A stretch of 64,000 nucleotides of DNA from Siderastrea radians (lineage: Eukaryota; Cnidaria; Anthozoa; Scleractinia; Rhizangiidae). The stretch is from positions 2,218,001-2,282,000 of the forward strand of contig OZ024898.1 of the NCBI GenBank assembly GCA_964017195.1, read 5' to 3'. Both the position numbers and the translations under genes were made by a program. This document shows, in pieces, positions 41,826 to 50,581 of this stretch. The notes under the pieces were generated by a model, which was not told the DNA's origin, did no database searches, and worked only from the letters and a program-made list of their open reading frames with translations. Positions within the stretch are counted from its first letter, which is position 1; every line of letters begins with the position of its first letter.

Positions 41826-44161
41826 ATGCCTGACGTGAGTACTCAAGCCACGCCGGCTCACGCGCGTTCCGAAGGGACCCTCAACCCCGCGTTACGGATT
41901 TTCAAGGTGCCGCCGACGGACATTAGCATCAATGCCTATCGCATGGTCACCATCCAACCCACCACCACGGGCATCAATCCCATGGAATTCATTGTGCCAG
42001 GGTTGGACGATTTTGTGGATTTGGGACGCAGTTACTTTACCATGTAATTGAGATTGCAAAAAAGTATGAACGATGACTTAATAATAATAATAATAATAAT
42101 AATGTTTAATACTTCTATAGCGCTTTTTACATTTACATATGATCAAAAGCGCTTTACAAACTTCAAAAATCCTATCTAATAATAAATTACATGATTTAAA
42201 CAAATTGTCTAAAAACTAAATGACTAACTAAACTATTTACATTATATTGCATAGGACAGTTAAAGAAAATTGGAATAAGCAATTCTGAATAAATGCCTTT
42301 TTAGCATGGTCTTGAAAGTAATTGTATTAGTCTGGTCTCTTATCCCTTTTGGCAGTGCATTCCAGGTCTTGGGGGCAGATGCCCTGAACGATCTATCACC
42401 TAGCTAATGTGACTTTGTACCGACAAGTCGGATCATCAAGGATCAGTCCATTGGACGCTGACCGTAGAGAAAATCTATTGTTTCCCTTGATAGATAGTAG
42501 GTTACTTAAATACTGCGGTGTTTTAAAATGAATTGCCTTGAAAGTTAACAACCCTATTTTATACTGAATCCTATATTTAGCTGGGAGCCAATGCAGCTTG
42601 AACAAAACCGGCGATATGTGATCGAATTTAGGCGTGAGAGTAATTAAGCGCGCTGCAGTATTCTGGAGACGTTGTAGCTTGGACAGATGTACAGCAGGCA
42701 CATTATACAGTAAACCGTTACAGTAGTTAATTCGTGCCATAATTACTGCTTGCACAAGAAGCTTAGCGCTATCCTGCGTAAGGTACTTTCGAATTTGTCT
42801 GATATTGTGCAGATGGTAGTAAACAGACTGGCAGATCTTGTTGATATGAGTTGACATACTTAAGTTACGGTCAAACCAGGCTCCTAAATTACGTACAGCG
42901 GCAGTCTCCACTGATAAATCTACATGACCGCCTTTGATATGGTCAAACTTGATCTTACTTAGTTGTGGCTTAGTGCCGATAAGGATTATCTCTGTTTTAT
43001 CTTGGTGGCCAATGAAAAATTTGTGGCCCGTCAACAATTTGGCCCATTTCATCATCAAACAAATTGACATTGTTAAATGGCGCGTTGATCAGTCCTCAAT
43101 CCGACACCTATCATTACAAGGCCTACCTAGAAACCTTGCTGAATTATGACCGAGAAGATGGCAAGACCGTGTTGGGACCGCAAGGGTGGTTCAATCAAGT
43201 GGATTTCCCACCCCAATGGACCGGTAACAATACCAACACCACAGCGAATGCTGGTTGCGGACATAATGACTGGCAAAATCTCAGTGCCAATCACAAAGGG
43301 GCTTTGGCCGCGATGGTAGCAGAAACCGCCAAGTATGCTTCAGGTGTGGCCCACAGTTTGGTGTTTACCCCTCACTTGGAAGTGTTTCACACCGGCAAAC
43401 TGTTGGTACCTGGGATAGAAATCAAGATGAAATTTCATTTCAATGGCCCGAACTTGTTTTTGAATGGCGTGGGTCTAGCTGGCCGCTTGATGGAAGGCGA
43501 TGTGAAATTACGGTTTCATCTGTGTCAACTGCGTTTGAATGAAGCCGTGTACAGCAGTTTGTCTGCCAAAAGACACAATGAAGGACAAATTGCCACCTAC
43601 CCGACCGTCCGCAGTGAAATCCGGACCTTCAGCATGCAAGGCAACCTGGTCCGCTTTGACATCCCCAACCTGTTTCAAAACAGAATACCCGACCGTTTGA
43701 TTGTGGGGTTGGTGGACAGCCGCGCCTTTAATGGGGATGTGACCCGAGATCCGTTCGGCTTCCAGAAATTTGGGTTGACGTCCATTAAACAGATTGTGAA
43801 AGGAGAAGAATACCCTTATGAGACCCTCCACTTGGTGCGCAACAATGGGACCCGAGAGAACCTGGGGTACTTCCGTTTTCTACAAGCCAGTGGCGCTTGA
43901 TGTAAAAAGAAAGGCAACATGGTGGAACTAGGAGATTGGGGCCAAGCTAAAAATTGTACCTTGTTCATGTTTGTCAATGTGGCCAATGAATGTGCTGACA
44001 GTCAAAGACTCAACCCCAAGCAAACCGGGGACTTGCAACTCGTCTTGGAATTTGGCACCAATATAACCGTGCTCGTGTATGGTGAATTTGAGAACTTGCT
44101 GGAGATTGACAAGAACGGTACCAACACTAAAGACAAAGATGGAACACGTGGCCTTGAATAA
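41826..44161 (+). pseudogene. Major capsid protein (double jelly-roll, hexon-like), broken
   Basis: The N-terminal piece runs from 41826 (VSTQATPAHARSEGTLNPAL, then YRMVTIQPTTTGINPMEFIV and DFVDLGRSYFTM) to an in-frame TAA at 42045-42047. The frame stays readable to about 42078, where a LINE fragment intervenes. Coding resumes at about 43021 (LWPVNNLAHFIIKQID) with a frameshift near 43070, then the long piece 43064-43900 (SDTYHYKAYLETLLNYDRED, the classic Polinton capsid signature). An in-frame TGA (43898-43900) separates the C-terminal part (LQLVLEFGTNITVLVYGEFE). It forms the icosahedral shell in relatives; here it has two nonsense codons, one frameshift and one insertion. Confidence 0.88.
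42079..43021 (-). mobile_element. LINE (non-LTR retrotransposon) 3' fragment inside the capsid gene
   Basis: The minus strand encodes the end of a reverse transcriptase: DKTEIILIGTKPQLSK, VRNLGAWFDRNLSM, ARINYCNGLLYNVP, LQRLQNTAARLITLTPKFDH, LFKLHWLPAKYRIQYKIGLL. The 5' end is truncated, as usual for LINEs. The 3' end is the AAGCGCTATAGAAGTATTAAA segment plus an (ATT)n tail (42079-42101), suggesting a CR1/L2-type family. An in-frame stop at 42396-42398 and further decay show that it is not young. Confidence 0.88.
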
Positions 44162-44678
44162 TGTGCAGTTGGATTATTTAGCCCGAGACGACCCGCAATT
44201 GAAACCGGTGTTTTACGGGACGGTGGCCTGTGATCGTTTACCCACGACCCCTCGCAAGACCACCCCGCAAGGGTACATTGTCAACACCGACCCGCACGAT
44301 CAACCCGGGCAACATTGGTTAGCGGTCTGGACCGATGGAAACGTGTGTGAAGTCCTAGACAGTTATGCGTTGCCGTTGGAAAAGTAAGAGCAAGCCACCC
44401 CGTTGCGAGAGTGGATCGTGAAACATTGGAAGTACGTGGTGACCAATGGCAAGTCCCTGCAAACCATCTCTAGCAAGAGTTGTGGCGATTACGCGTTGTT
44501 GTACTTGAAAGCCAAAGCCCGTGGACGCACCTTGCAAGACTTTTTAAATGACTTTTCCGATGTGGATTATGTAAGCAATGACCATCAAGCTGGTCAACGC
44601 CTTCAACAATTGATTGTAGGTCAAGAAACGAGATCGTACCAAGTGTGCTGTAGTCCGTATCATCAACGTTGTTGTTAA
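44142..44678 (+). pseudogene. Adenain-like cysteine protease (virion maturation), one in-frame stop
   Basis: Starts at ATG 44142 (MEHVALNNVQLDYLARDDPQ), overlapping the capsid gene end. Catalytic His is in QHWLAVW, the acidic residue in CEVLDSYALP and Cys in SSKSCGDYALLYL, matching the order of adenovirus proteases. An in-frame TAA (44385-44387) splits the acidic site from the rest, though the frame continues to 44678. In relatives it cleaves core and capsid precursors at GG-type sites such as those in the pX- and pVI-like proteins here. Confidence 0.85.
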
Positions 44679-44730
44679 TAAAAAGGTGCAAAAGGAACCC
44701 GTGGTGTGTCATTTTTGTGTTCGGACGGTC

Positions 44731-45387
44731 ATGCAAACGGGCCAACCGTTTCGTTTTCATACCCCTTCCAGTATTTTGGTGGTGGGTCCTTCGGGATGTG
44801 GGAAAACCGTGTTTACGGAAAAACTCTTGTTAGACAATTCGGACTTGCTTGAAACCCCACCGACCCAAGTGCATTATTGTTATGGCGTGTGGCAAGATCG
44901 CTTTCAAGCCATGCAAGATCAAGGGGTGGTGTTTCACGACGGCCTTCCCGATCCTCAAGCGTTGGTGTCATGGTTTCCTCCAGGGCGTAAAGGGGTGCTG
45001 GTGTTGGATGATTTGATGGACGAAGGGAGCCACGATAAACGCGTGTTGGATTTATTCACCAAACATTCGCATCATCAAAACGTCACGGTCCTTTACTTGT
45101 GCCAAGACATGTTTCCTGTGGGCAAATATGCCAAAAGCATTTCCCGCAATGCGCATTACATTGTGGCGTTCAAGAACCCCCGGGATCAATTGGGCGTCCG
45201 CAACGTGTTGCTTCAATCGTTTCCTACCACGTGGAAAGACAGATTGGAGACCTTTCATCACGCCACCACGCGTCCCTATGGGTATTTGGTCTTGGATTTA
45301 CACCCCGCGTTGTCCGATCAACAACGCTTGTTGAGTCACCTGTTAAAAGACGAAGGATGGACCCTCACCTATCAAAAACGTCTATAA
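44731..45387 (+). CDS. DNA-packaging ATPase (FtsK/HerA type, A32-like)
   Basis: 218 aa from ATG 44731; a GTG-initiated extension to 44686 is possible, but ATG is preferred because the family begins shortly before the P-loop. Walker A is GPSGCGKT, Walker B VLVLDDLMDEG, followed by a sensor-like LYLCQDMFPVGKYAKSISRN and AHYIVAFKNPRDQLGVRNVL. These features are typical of Polinton and adintovirus genome-packaging ATPases, which pump DNA into preformed capsids. No lesion. The stop overlaps a TATA box for the next gene. Confidence 0.9.
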   Translation: MQTGQPFRFHTPSSILVVGPSGCGKTVFTEKLLLDNSDLLETPPTQVHYCYGVWQDRFQAMQDQGVVFHDGLPDPQALVSWFPPGRKGVLVLDDLMDEGSHDKRVLDLFTKHSHHQNVTVLYLCQDMFPVGKYAKSISRNAHYIVAFKNPRDQLGVRNVLLQSFPTTWKDRLETFHHATTRPYGYLVLDLHPALSDQQRLLSHLLKDEGWTLTYQKRL

Positions 45388-45430
45388 ATGGAGACCCTTT
45401 GAACGGGCCTTTTTTTCGAAAAGAGCGAGC

Positions 45431-46180
45431 ATGGCTGATGATGGATCCTCACGTCCTCCGCAAGTGTACGATACCGTGTCCCCGGCCGGGGTCGGTACGA
45501 CCACCACCAACCAAGTGTCCCCAGGGACCATCCAAGAAATTTTGGATACGGGAGACCGAGACTTGATCGACCAAGCCTTTGATCAAATGGAGGTCGAGGA
45601 CATGATTGCGTATGTGGAACAGCTTCCCTCCCCCAGCGCTTTTGGGGGTGTGTCCCCTGCGGGGGTAGGAAGTCAAGCCTCCCGTACCCCGTCGACCGAT
45701 GGAGCGCGCACCCCTCTAAGTCGGGGAAGCGCCCGATTGTCGTCTGGTGCTCGAACCCCAGCTAGTCATGTGAGCGTACCCTTGGCCGCGGCGGGTGCCG
45801 GGAGTGGCGGAGGTGGGGATGATGGCAGTGGCGGCAGTGGCGGCAGTGGCGGCAGTCGACGCAGTACTCCCCGTGGACGACCAGGACGAGGCCGAGGACG
45901 ACGCCCACGACGCCCCAACCCCTCACCCACCTTGCCTTGGACACGCCCCAGTCCCTCCCAACTACCTACCCCTCGAGGTTCCTGAAGCCCGGGCAGAGCC
46001 CCTCGAACCTTGAACCAAGCGGATTTACAACGACGTTTACGGATGATGTTACAAGATCAAGAACAATTGGCGCAAGGTCGGGAAATTGCCAATGTCACCA
46101 TGACCAATAGCATCGTGACCAGTTATAAACAAGGAGGAGCCCCGAGCGTGCAAACCTCTTCGTCCCGGCTTTCGACGTGA
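45431..46180 (+). pseudogene. Ser/Gly-rich virion-block protein with in-frame stop
   Basis: Open from ATG 45431 to an in-frame TGA at 45983-45985, after which the same frame continues to 46180. N-terminal part: repeated VSPAGVG (twice) and an acidic helix (DRDLIDQAFDQMEVEDMIAY). Middle: low complexity (GSGGSGGSGGS, then RGRPGRGRGRRPRRP). The C-terminus after the stop includes DLQRRLRMMLQDQEQLAQGR and TNSIVTSYKQGGAPSVQTSS, a tail style I recognise in Polinton proteins. Function unknown; a virion assembly or cement role is a guess from position. Confidence 0.6.
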
Positions 46181-46184
46181 GGAG

Positions 46185-46853
46185 ATGACGAAAGAAAAAA
46201 CCGTCGTGTCTTTATTGAATGGATCCCGACGTCATGGGGTCCCATTCCCACCGGACCTGTTACAACGCATGGATTCGTTGTTTGCCTTTTACCACCAACA
46301 ATGGTGGTGTTCTCGAAAAATGTTGAATCATTTCAAGTTTTACAACGCCTTGTTCAATGGGTTGGCGTTACTCCTCATGGCCGCAGGCATGATTGCTGGT
46401 CCCATCTTAGACAACAGTACGTTGGTGGCGTGTTTGGCGGCGGTGGGCACGGTCGTCAAAGGATGGACCGATTTTAAACAATACCCATTTAAAGTGGCCA
46501 TGAGTCGTTTTGCGTTTACCACGTATGCCAAAACTCATGTGCGTGGCGTTCCCTTGGAGGACCTGGAAGGGTTTTTGATCAAGATGCAAACCTTGGATGA
46601 TACCTTCGTGGATTTGACACCCCCGTTACCCAAACGGTGTGTGCAAGATTACCACCGTCACTTTGTGTATCAACCCGTGGAAGCCCAATGCTACGTGGAC
46701 GGGTGTCCTCGTCCCTTGATGTCCAAAGGGTATTGGACGGAAAAGGATAAAAAGCCGCTTCCTCCCAGTCCCACGCTCCTAGAACCATGGTCGTCCGAAG
46801 AAGAAGAAGAAAACGACGACGAGAACAAGGCGGTGGCTGGTGTCAAGATTTGA
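46185..46853 (+). CDS. Two-TM membrane protein conserved in Polinton-type elements
   Basis: 222 aa, intact. HQQWWCSRKMLNHFKFYNAL leads into TM1 (FNGLALLLMAAGMIAGPIL) and TM2 (TLVACLAAVGTVVKGWTDF), then a cytosolic region (FAFTTYAKTHVRGVPLEDLE) and a Cys/Pro segment with an acidic E-rich tail. The helical hairpin plus KGWTDFK pattern recurs in Polinton gene sets. The start ATG lies 5 bp after the previous stop. Role unknown. Confidence 0.7.
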   Translation: MTKEKTVVSLLNGSRRHGVPFPPDLLQRMDSLFAFYHQQWWCSRKMLNHFKFYNALFNGLALLLMAAGMIAGPILDNSTLVACLAAVGTVVKGWTDFKQYPFKVAMSRFAFTTYAKTHVRGVPLEDLEGFLIKMQTLDDTFVDLTPPLPKRCVQDYHRHFVYQPVEAQCYVDGCPRPLMSKGYWTEKDKKPLPPSPTLLEPWSSEEEEENDDENKAVAGVKI

Positions 46854-46935
46854 AACGAAATACCTGTCAAGACTATAAAGAGACGCGGGACCTCATCAAA
46901 CAAAACAAAGCCCTTCAACGTGTGTTGTCGCACTC

Positions 46936-47106
46936 ATGGTATCCTTGAGAAGAAGACGACGACGATGTCGTCAACAAGGGGGTTTTTTGAACTTGTTGGT
47001 CCCAGCCATGGCAGGGTTGGGGAAAGCTGTGGCGCTGGAAACGGATAAACGTATAAAACGCACGATCCAAAAAGCCAACCAACGGTATCGTCGCTGTCGC
47101 CGCTAA
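46936..47106 (+). CDS. pX-like core peptide, second copy
   Basis: 56 aa: MVSLRRRRRRCRQQGGFLNL, then LVPAMAGLGKAVALETDKRI and a basic end (QRYRRCRR). The basic block, GG site, hydrophobic stretch and KAVALE match the frame at 40949-41197, so the element carries two pX-like genes. Below common ORF-length limits, but the composition is diagnostic. It ends 1 bp before the next ATG. Confidence 0.7.
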   Translation: MVSLRRRRRRCRQQGGFLNLLVPAMAGLGKAVALETDKRIKRTIQKANQRYRRCRR

Positions 47107-47107
47107 G

Positions 47108-47425
47108 ATGCAACGTCTTCGACGTCAATTACCATTTTTACGGTCGGTGTTACAAGAAGCCAATCGTTTCAAACGTCAAGATTTGTTACAACATGCCAAT
47201 GCCGATCAAATCAATGCTGTGAGTGAACTGGTCTTGAACCTGTTAAAAAACAAGATTCCTGTGACCCCACCCATCATGGCCAAGCTTCGACCCTATAAAA
47301 AGGTGCTACGCGACTTGGGGCGTCGTCGACATTCAGTGAAAAAACGTCGTCAGTGGTTGATCACGCAAAAAGGACGAGGGTTGTTTCAAGGGCTTCACCA
47401 CGTGTTATGTCAATGTGTTCGTTAA
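47108..47425 (+). CDS. Conserved small basic Polinton protein
   Basis: 105 aa: MQRLRRQLPFLRSVLQEANR, QINAVSELVLNLLKNKIPVT, then LRPYKKVLRDLGRRRHSVKK and LITQKGRGLFQGLHHVL. The AxSELVLNLLxxxIP...L...K..LR.L pattern is a recurrent hallmark of cnidarian Polinton gene sets. Function unknown; its basic character suggests a virion or nucleic-acid role. Intact. Confidence 0.7.
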   Translation: MQRLRRQLPFLRSVLQEANRFKRQDLLQHANADQINAVSELVLNLLKNKIPVTPPIMAKLRPYKKVLRDLGRRRHSVKKRRQWLITQKGRGLFQGLHHVLCQCVR

Positions 47426-47640
47426 CGCTTCCCACGTGGATGCGTCTCTTACAAGACGCCAATCGGGACATAGAGACATGGAAAGACAAGTGTCATTATT
47501 GGAAGCATAAATATCACCTGCTGTATCGGGAGTATAGGCATATCTTAAAGTCCCGTCTTTGTGAAAGCTGTCGTGAGTTGGAAGACGGAGAACTTTGCCC
47601 CGACTGTAGTCAACCACCAGGATGGAGGAGGTCTACATGA
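47407..47640 (+). CDS. Small zinc-ribbon-like protein
   Basis: 77 aa from ATG 47407, overlapping the end of the previous gene. MRLLQDANRDIETWKDKCHY suggests a helix, then YREYRHILKSR and a CxxC pair, CESC...ELCPDC, that could bind zinc. It overlaps the start of the next gene at 47622. Unknown role. Confidence 0.5.
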   Translation: MSMCSLTLPTWMRLLQDANRDIETWKDKCHYWKHKYHLLYREYRHILKSRLCESCRELEDGELCPDCSQPPGWRRST

Positions 47641-48254
47641 TTCCCCTCAAGGACTTGGAGCAAGTCATTCAATATTACAAAGGAGAATTAACCGAAAATG
47701 CCTTGTTGAACAAAGCCGCCACGTTAGCCGCGAAAAAACACGTGTTGTTAGCCAACCCTCAACTGCCCCCGGCCCTGGTCAATGCCCAAACCAAACCGTT
47801 GAGTCAAGAATTAACCAAGTTAACCAAACGCATCCGTCAATTTCCGGGCGGGGTCGGGGTCGGTGCGCCGGGTGGAGCCCCAGGCGAGGAAGGCGAAGAA
47901 GACGAACGGGATTTGGTGACGGGATCCGTGGAACAATGGTTGAAGCGCATGATAAAAGGCAGCCCGTCGACCCCCAAACCCCCCATTACACCAGCGACCC
48001 CGAAAGGTAAAACCACCAGCAAAATTCCCGTCAAGAAAGGGAGCCCATCTACCAGTCGAGGAGACGATATCAGTCGTCGTTTAGGAGCCATTCGAGAACG
48101 GCGCAAGACCTTGGAAAAAAAGATAGCCGAGAGTCCTTGGGGCAAAGGCAAATGACCCGCGCGTGAAGTGGAACGATTGAAACCCTTACCCGGGTGGGAA
48201 GATTGGTACCGAGGCAAAAAGGTGAGACGTCGGTTGGATTACGACAGTGACTAA
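47622..48254 (+). pseudogene. Conserved Polinton protein with a late in-frame stop
   Basis: MEEVYMIPLKDLEQVIQYYK, GELTENALLNKAATLAAKKH and VLLANPQLPPALVNAQ form a conserved N-terminal helical domain seen in other Polinton sets, followed by a Gly/Pro/Thr-rich linker and DDISRRLGAIRERRKTLEKK. An in-frame TGA at 48153-48155 cuts off the last 33 codons (EVERLKPLPGWEDWYRGKKV), which stay open to 48254, 3 bp before the next gene. Loss of only the tail might be tolerated; function unknown. Confidence 0.65.
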
Positions 48255-48257
48255 AAG

Positions 48258-48626
48258 ATGAACCCCCGGAAAAAACCCCAGAGGAGGCGAGGGGTGAAAA
48301 GGAAACGATCCCAAGCAGGCGGGGCCGCGGATGTTCAAAAATGGATAGCCAAAACGGGGAAGGAATTTCATTGGCCTGGGTATCAGTACATGGGACCTGG
48401 CACGCATTTGGCCAAACGTCTGAAACGGGGCGATCCCGGCATCAATCGCTTGGACAAAATTGCCAAACAACACGACATTGATTACAGCCGTGCGAAGAAT
48501 TTGCAAGATAAATGGAAAGCCGATACCAAGATGATCCAAGCCATTGATCGTTTACCCGGCAAGAAAACCAAGACGGAACGTGTGGTCAAAAAAATCATGC
48601 AAGCCAAGAAACGTTTGAAATTGTAA
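48258..48626 (+). CDS. Parvovirus VP1-type phospholipase A2-like protein
   Basis: 122 aa, intact. A basic start (PRKKPQRRRGVKRKRS) precedes the phospholipase core: WPGYQYMGPGTHL (calcium-binding loop YxGPG) and DKIAKQHDIDYSRA (catalytic HD with the second DY), then KWKADTKMIQAIDRLPGK. Parvoviruses use this fold inside VP1 to breach endosomal membranes; here it is a stand-alone gene of the virion block. Convergent with the leftward gene at 48740. Confidence 0.85.
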   Translation: MNPRKKPQRRRGVKRKRSQAGGAADVQKWIAKTGKEFHWPGYQYMGPGTHLAKRLKRGDPGINRLDKIAKQHDIDYSRAKNLQDKWKADTKMIQAIDRLPGKKTKTERVVKKIMQAKKRLKL

Positions 48627-48739
48627 TTTAATCACACACCAAACCGAGTGTTACATGTTGTTGTTTTTGAGAAAGAAAATAAAAAATGGAAAATGTCTGC
48701 CTTTGTCCTTTTTTTTGTTAAGAAACAAAATCATCCAAA
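48627..48739. terminator. Convergent intergenic region with polyadenylation signals
   Basis: AATAAA in GAAAATAAAAAATGG (about 48677) serves the rightward virion block; the T-rich run at 48705-48719 gives A-rich sequence for the leftward transcript. Confidence 0.5.
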
Positions 48740-49909
48740 TCAAAAGACATATCCTCCACCACCGAGGCCCCCCTCGTCGGGTAAGGGCACAAACGCCTCC
48801 ACATCAAATGAAGCATCCTCCACATCCGTCAGTAATTCTGTCCAATCGTCGGGCGATATGTCATCCAACAAGTTCTGCAAAGAGGAAAGGTTGTCAAACG
48901 ACAAGTCACATCCACTGTCTTCCGAAGAGGAAGGGTCCACGACATGGATGTCCCACGAATCCAAATCAGTCAGAGTTTGAGAGTCCCGAGAGAGTGATTC
49001 ACAAAAGTCATTCAAAAACGTTTCCACCGAGGAGTCCCCAGAGAGTGATTCACAAAAGTCATTCAAATAGTTTTCCACTGAGGGGGATTCAAGAGACGAG
49101 GAGTCCACCGAGGATGATTCGAGGGAGTCCACAAAGTTCTTCCACCAGCTCTCCCCCGAGGGCTGAGTTCTATAATCGGTTAACACCACCCGCAGGGTGT
49201 CGGTCCCCAAGGTTGGACGTTCACAAACGTCCCCCGAGGACTGTGTTCTATAATCGGTCAACACCACCCGCAGGGTGTCGACCCCCCCCCCCCCCGTGTG
49301 TCTCTTTTTGGGACGAACAGGGTATGGCGCCCTTTTTTGTCTGTATCGTTCTCTTTTTTTGGCACACCGGGCCTCTCGATGTTTCTGGTAATAGCTTTTG
49401 GATTGTGCCAACAACTTCTCTCGATTGTTTCTATAATATTGCAGACGAGCCGCCCGCCTGTGTTCGGAGTTTTGCAACGTCCCGTCCTGTTCCCGCTGTT
49501 TGGCCCTCCACTGCCTTTGGTACTCCAAAATGTGGGCTCGATGGGTTTCCCGATGTTGTCGTCGTTTGGCTCGCATCTCTTCCCGACGGGTTTCCTGATA
49601 TTCTTTTTGCTTGGCACGAATTTGTTCCCGATGCTTTTGCCAGCATCGTTTCCTGATCTCTAGAAATTTCGTCCGGTGCTTTTCCCAGTACCGTTTTTGA
49701 ACGGCGCGCACTCTCTCTGGGTGTTTGGTCCGGTACCGGGCGGCTTTGGCAGCGTTCTGCGCCCGTCGTCGGGCTACTTTGGCGAGGTCGTCGTCGTCGT
49801 GGGGGTCATCGTCGTCGTCGTGGGGGTCATCGTCGTCGTTTTCTTTGTAGGTCGTTGGGGGTCGACGGCGGCGATTGCTGCGGCGGAGGGGCTCTTTTTC
49901 TTCGACCAT
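48740..49909 (-). CDS. Large repeat-built protein: basic repeats then acidic Ser-rich repeats
   Basis: 389 aa, intact from ATG 49909. After PLRRSNRRRRPPTTYKEN comes an Asp/His tract (DDDDDPHDDDD), then about 150 residues of a degenerate 10-13-residue repeat built on YxxKHRExxxxxxKxY (RYWEKHRTKFLEIRKRCWQK and similar). The C-terminal half is acidic and has two duplicated modules: DTLRVVLTDYRTQ(S/P)SG twice and ET/ENxLNDFCESLSxDS twice. It ends in an acidic region with WTELLTDVEDASFDVEAF. Basic DNA-binding-like plus acidic activation-like halves suggest a viral transcription regulator, but this is inference. A C14 homopolymer (about 49281-49294) lies between the halves and is frameshift-prone. 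Confidence 0.65.
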   Translation of the reverse strand: MVEEKEPLRRSNRRRRPPTTYKENDDDDPHDDDDDPHDDDDLAKVARRRAQNAAKAARYRTKHPERVRAVQKRYWEKHRTKFLEIRKRCWQKHREQIRAKQKEYQETRREEMRAKRRQHRETHRAHILEYQRQWRAKQREQDGTLQNSEHRRAARLQYYRNNREKLLAQSKSYYQKHREARCAKKRERYRQKRAPYPVRPKKRHTGGGGVDTLRVVLTDYRTQSSGDVCERPTLGTDTLRVVLTDYRTQPSGESWWKNFVDSLESSSVDSSSLESPSVENYLNDFCESLSGDSSVETFLNDFCESLSRDSQTLTDLDSWDIHVVDPSSSEDSGCDLSFDNLSSLQNLLDDISPDDWTELLTDVEDASFDVEAFVPLPDEGGLGGGGYVF

Positions 49910-49964
49910 CGGGGGATGGTGGTGGTGCTGGCGGGGGTGTTAGGGGGCGCTTGAGCTGGTAGCG

Positions 49965-50246
49965 TCAATAAGGACAGCAATAGTCAAGCCCCTCCACAAA
50001 CCACTCGCAGGTCAGTTGGGGATAATGGCCGGGGGTCCACTGTTGTCGAACGTAGGTCGCTCGTGCTGCCTGGGCTGCCTGGGCTGCCTGTTTCAGTCGA
50101 TTTCTGGCCTCTAATTGGTGAGCAAACTGCACTACACCTTGGTCCAGCACACACTCCTCCTTCACTTTCGCCAAGATGGCTTCCACCTCTAGATCTGACT
50201 CAAAGTCTTCAAAATCCTCTAGTAATTTTTCCTGCTCGGGATTCAT
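49965..50246 (-). CDS. Small acidic/helical leftward protein
   Basis: 93 aa, ATG 50246, intact: MNPEQEKLLEDFEDFESDLE, VEAILAKVKEECVLDQGVVQ, an Ala-rich helix (RLKQAAQAAQAARATYVRQQ) and a Cys-containing end. A TATA box on the minus strand (50278-50284) lies 32 bp upstream. The next leftward gene starts 55 bp downstream, so both may share a transcript. Function unknown. Confidence 0.6.
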   Translation of the reverse strand: MNPEQEKLLEDFEDFESDLEVEAILAKVKEECVLDQGVVQFAHQLEARNRLKQAAQAAQAARATYVRQQWTPGHYPQLTCEWFVEGLDYCCPY

Positions 50247-50277
50247 GATGAGATGCCTCAGCCTGGCGCTCGAGCTG

Positions 50278-50284
50278 TTTTATA
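50278..50284 (-). promoter_or_regulatory. TATA box for the leftward unit 49965-50246
   Basis: TATAAAA on the minus strand, back to back with the rightward polymerase promoter module (50323-50447). Confidence 0.55.
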
Positions 50285-50322
50285 GTTCTCTCGTCGTTCC
50301 CCGCGAGGTCTGATGGGACAAA

Positions 50323-50447
50323 CTAGGGAGGGGGAAGGGGGTCCCCCCACCCCTTCCCACCCCTCCCTAGGCACCATGGGATGACATCACCTCCCTCTCA
50401 TTGGTTCGTCGCCCCTCCCACGTGACCCTTTGTTTCTCTATAAAAAA
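50323..50447 (+). promoter_or_regulatory. Right copy of the paired inverted promoter module
   Basis: Inverse near-copy of 30924-31037, ending in the TATA box TATAAAAAA (50439-50447). It carries the same CATTGGTTCG and CCCACGTGACCC elements. It lies upstream of the polymerase gene, so polymerase and the left-end genes probably share control. Confidence 0.8.
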
Positions 50448-50581
50448 CGGGTACCGACCTCCCAATGCTTCATCCGACAATGTCTTTTCAGGTAACTCGA
50501 TGCAAGGACCACTTGGACAAACAGTAGCGAGGTGAAGCCGGATCTTGGTGTAGATCAGGATCAGCAATTGCAATTGGTTTA

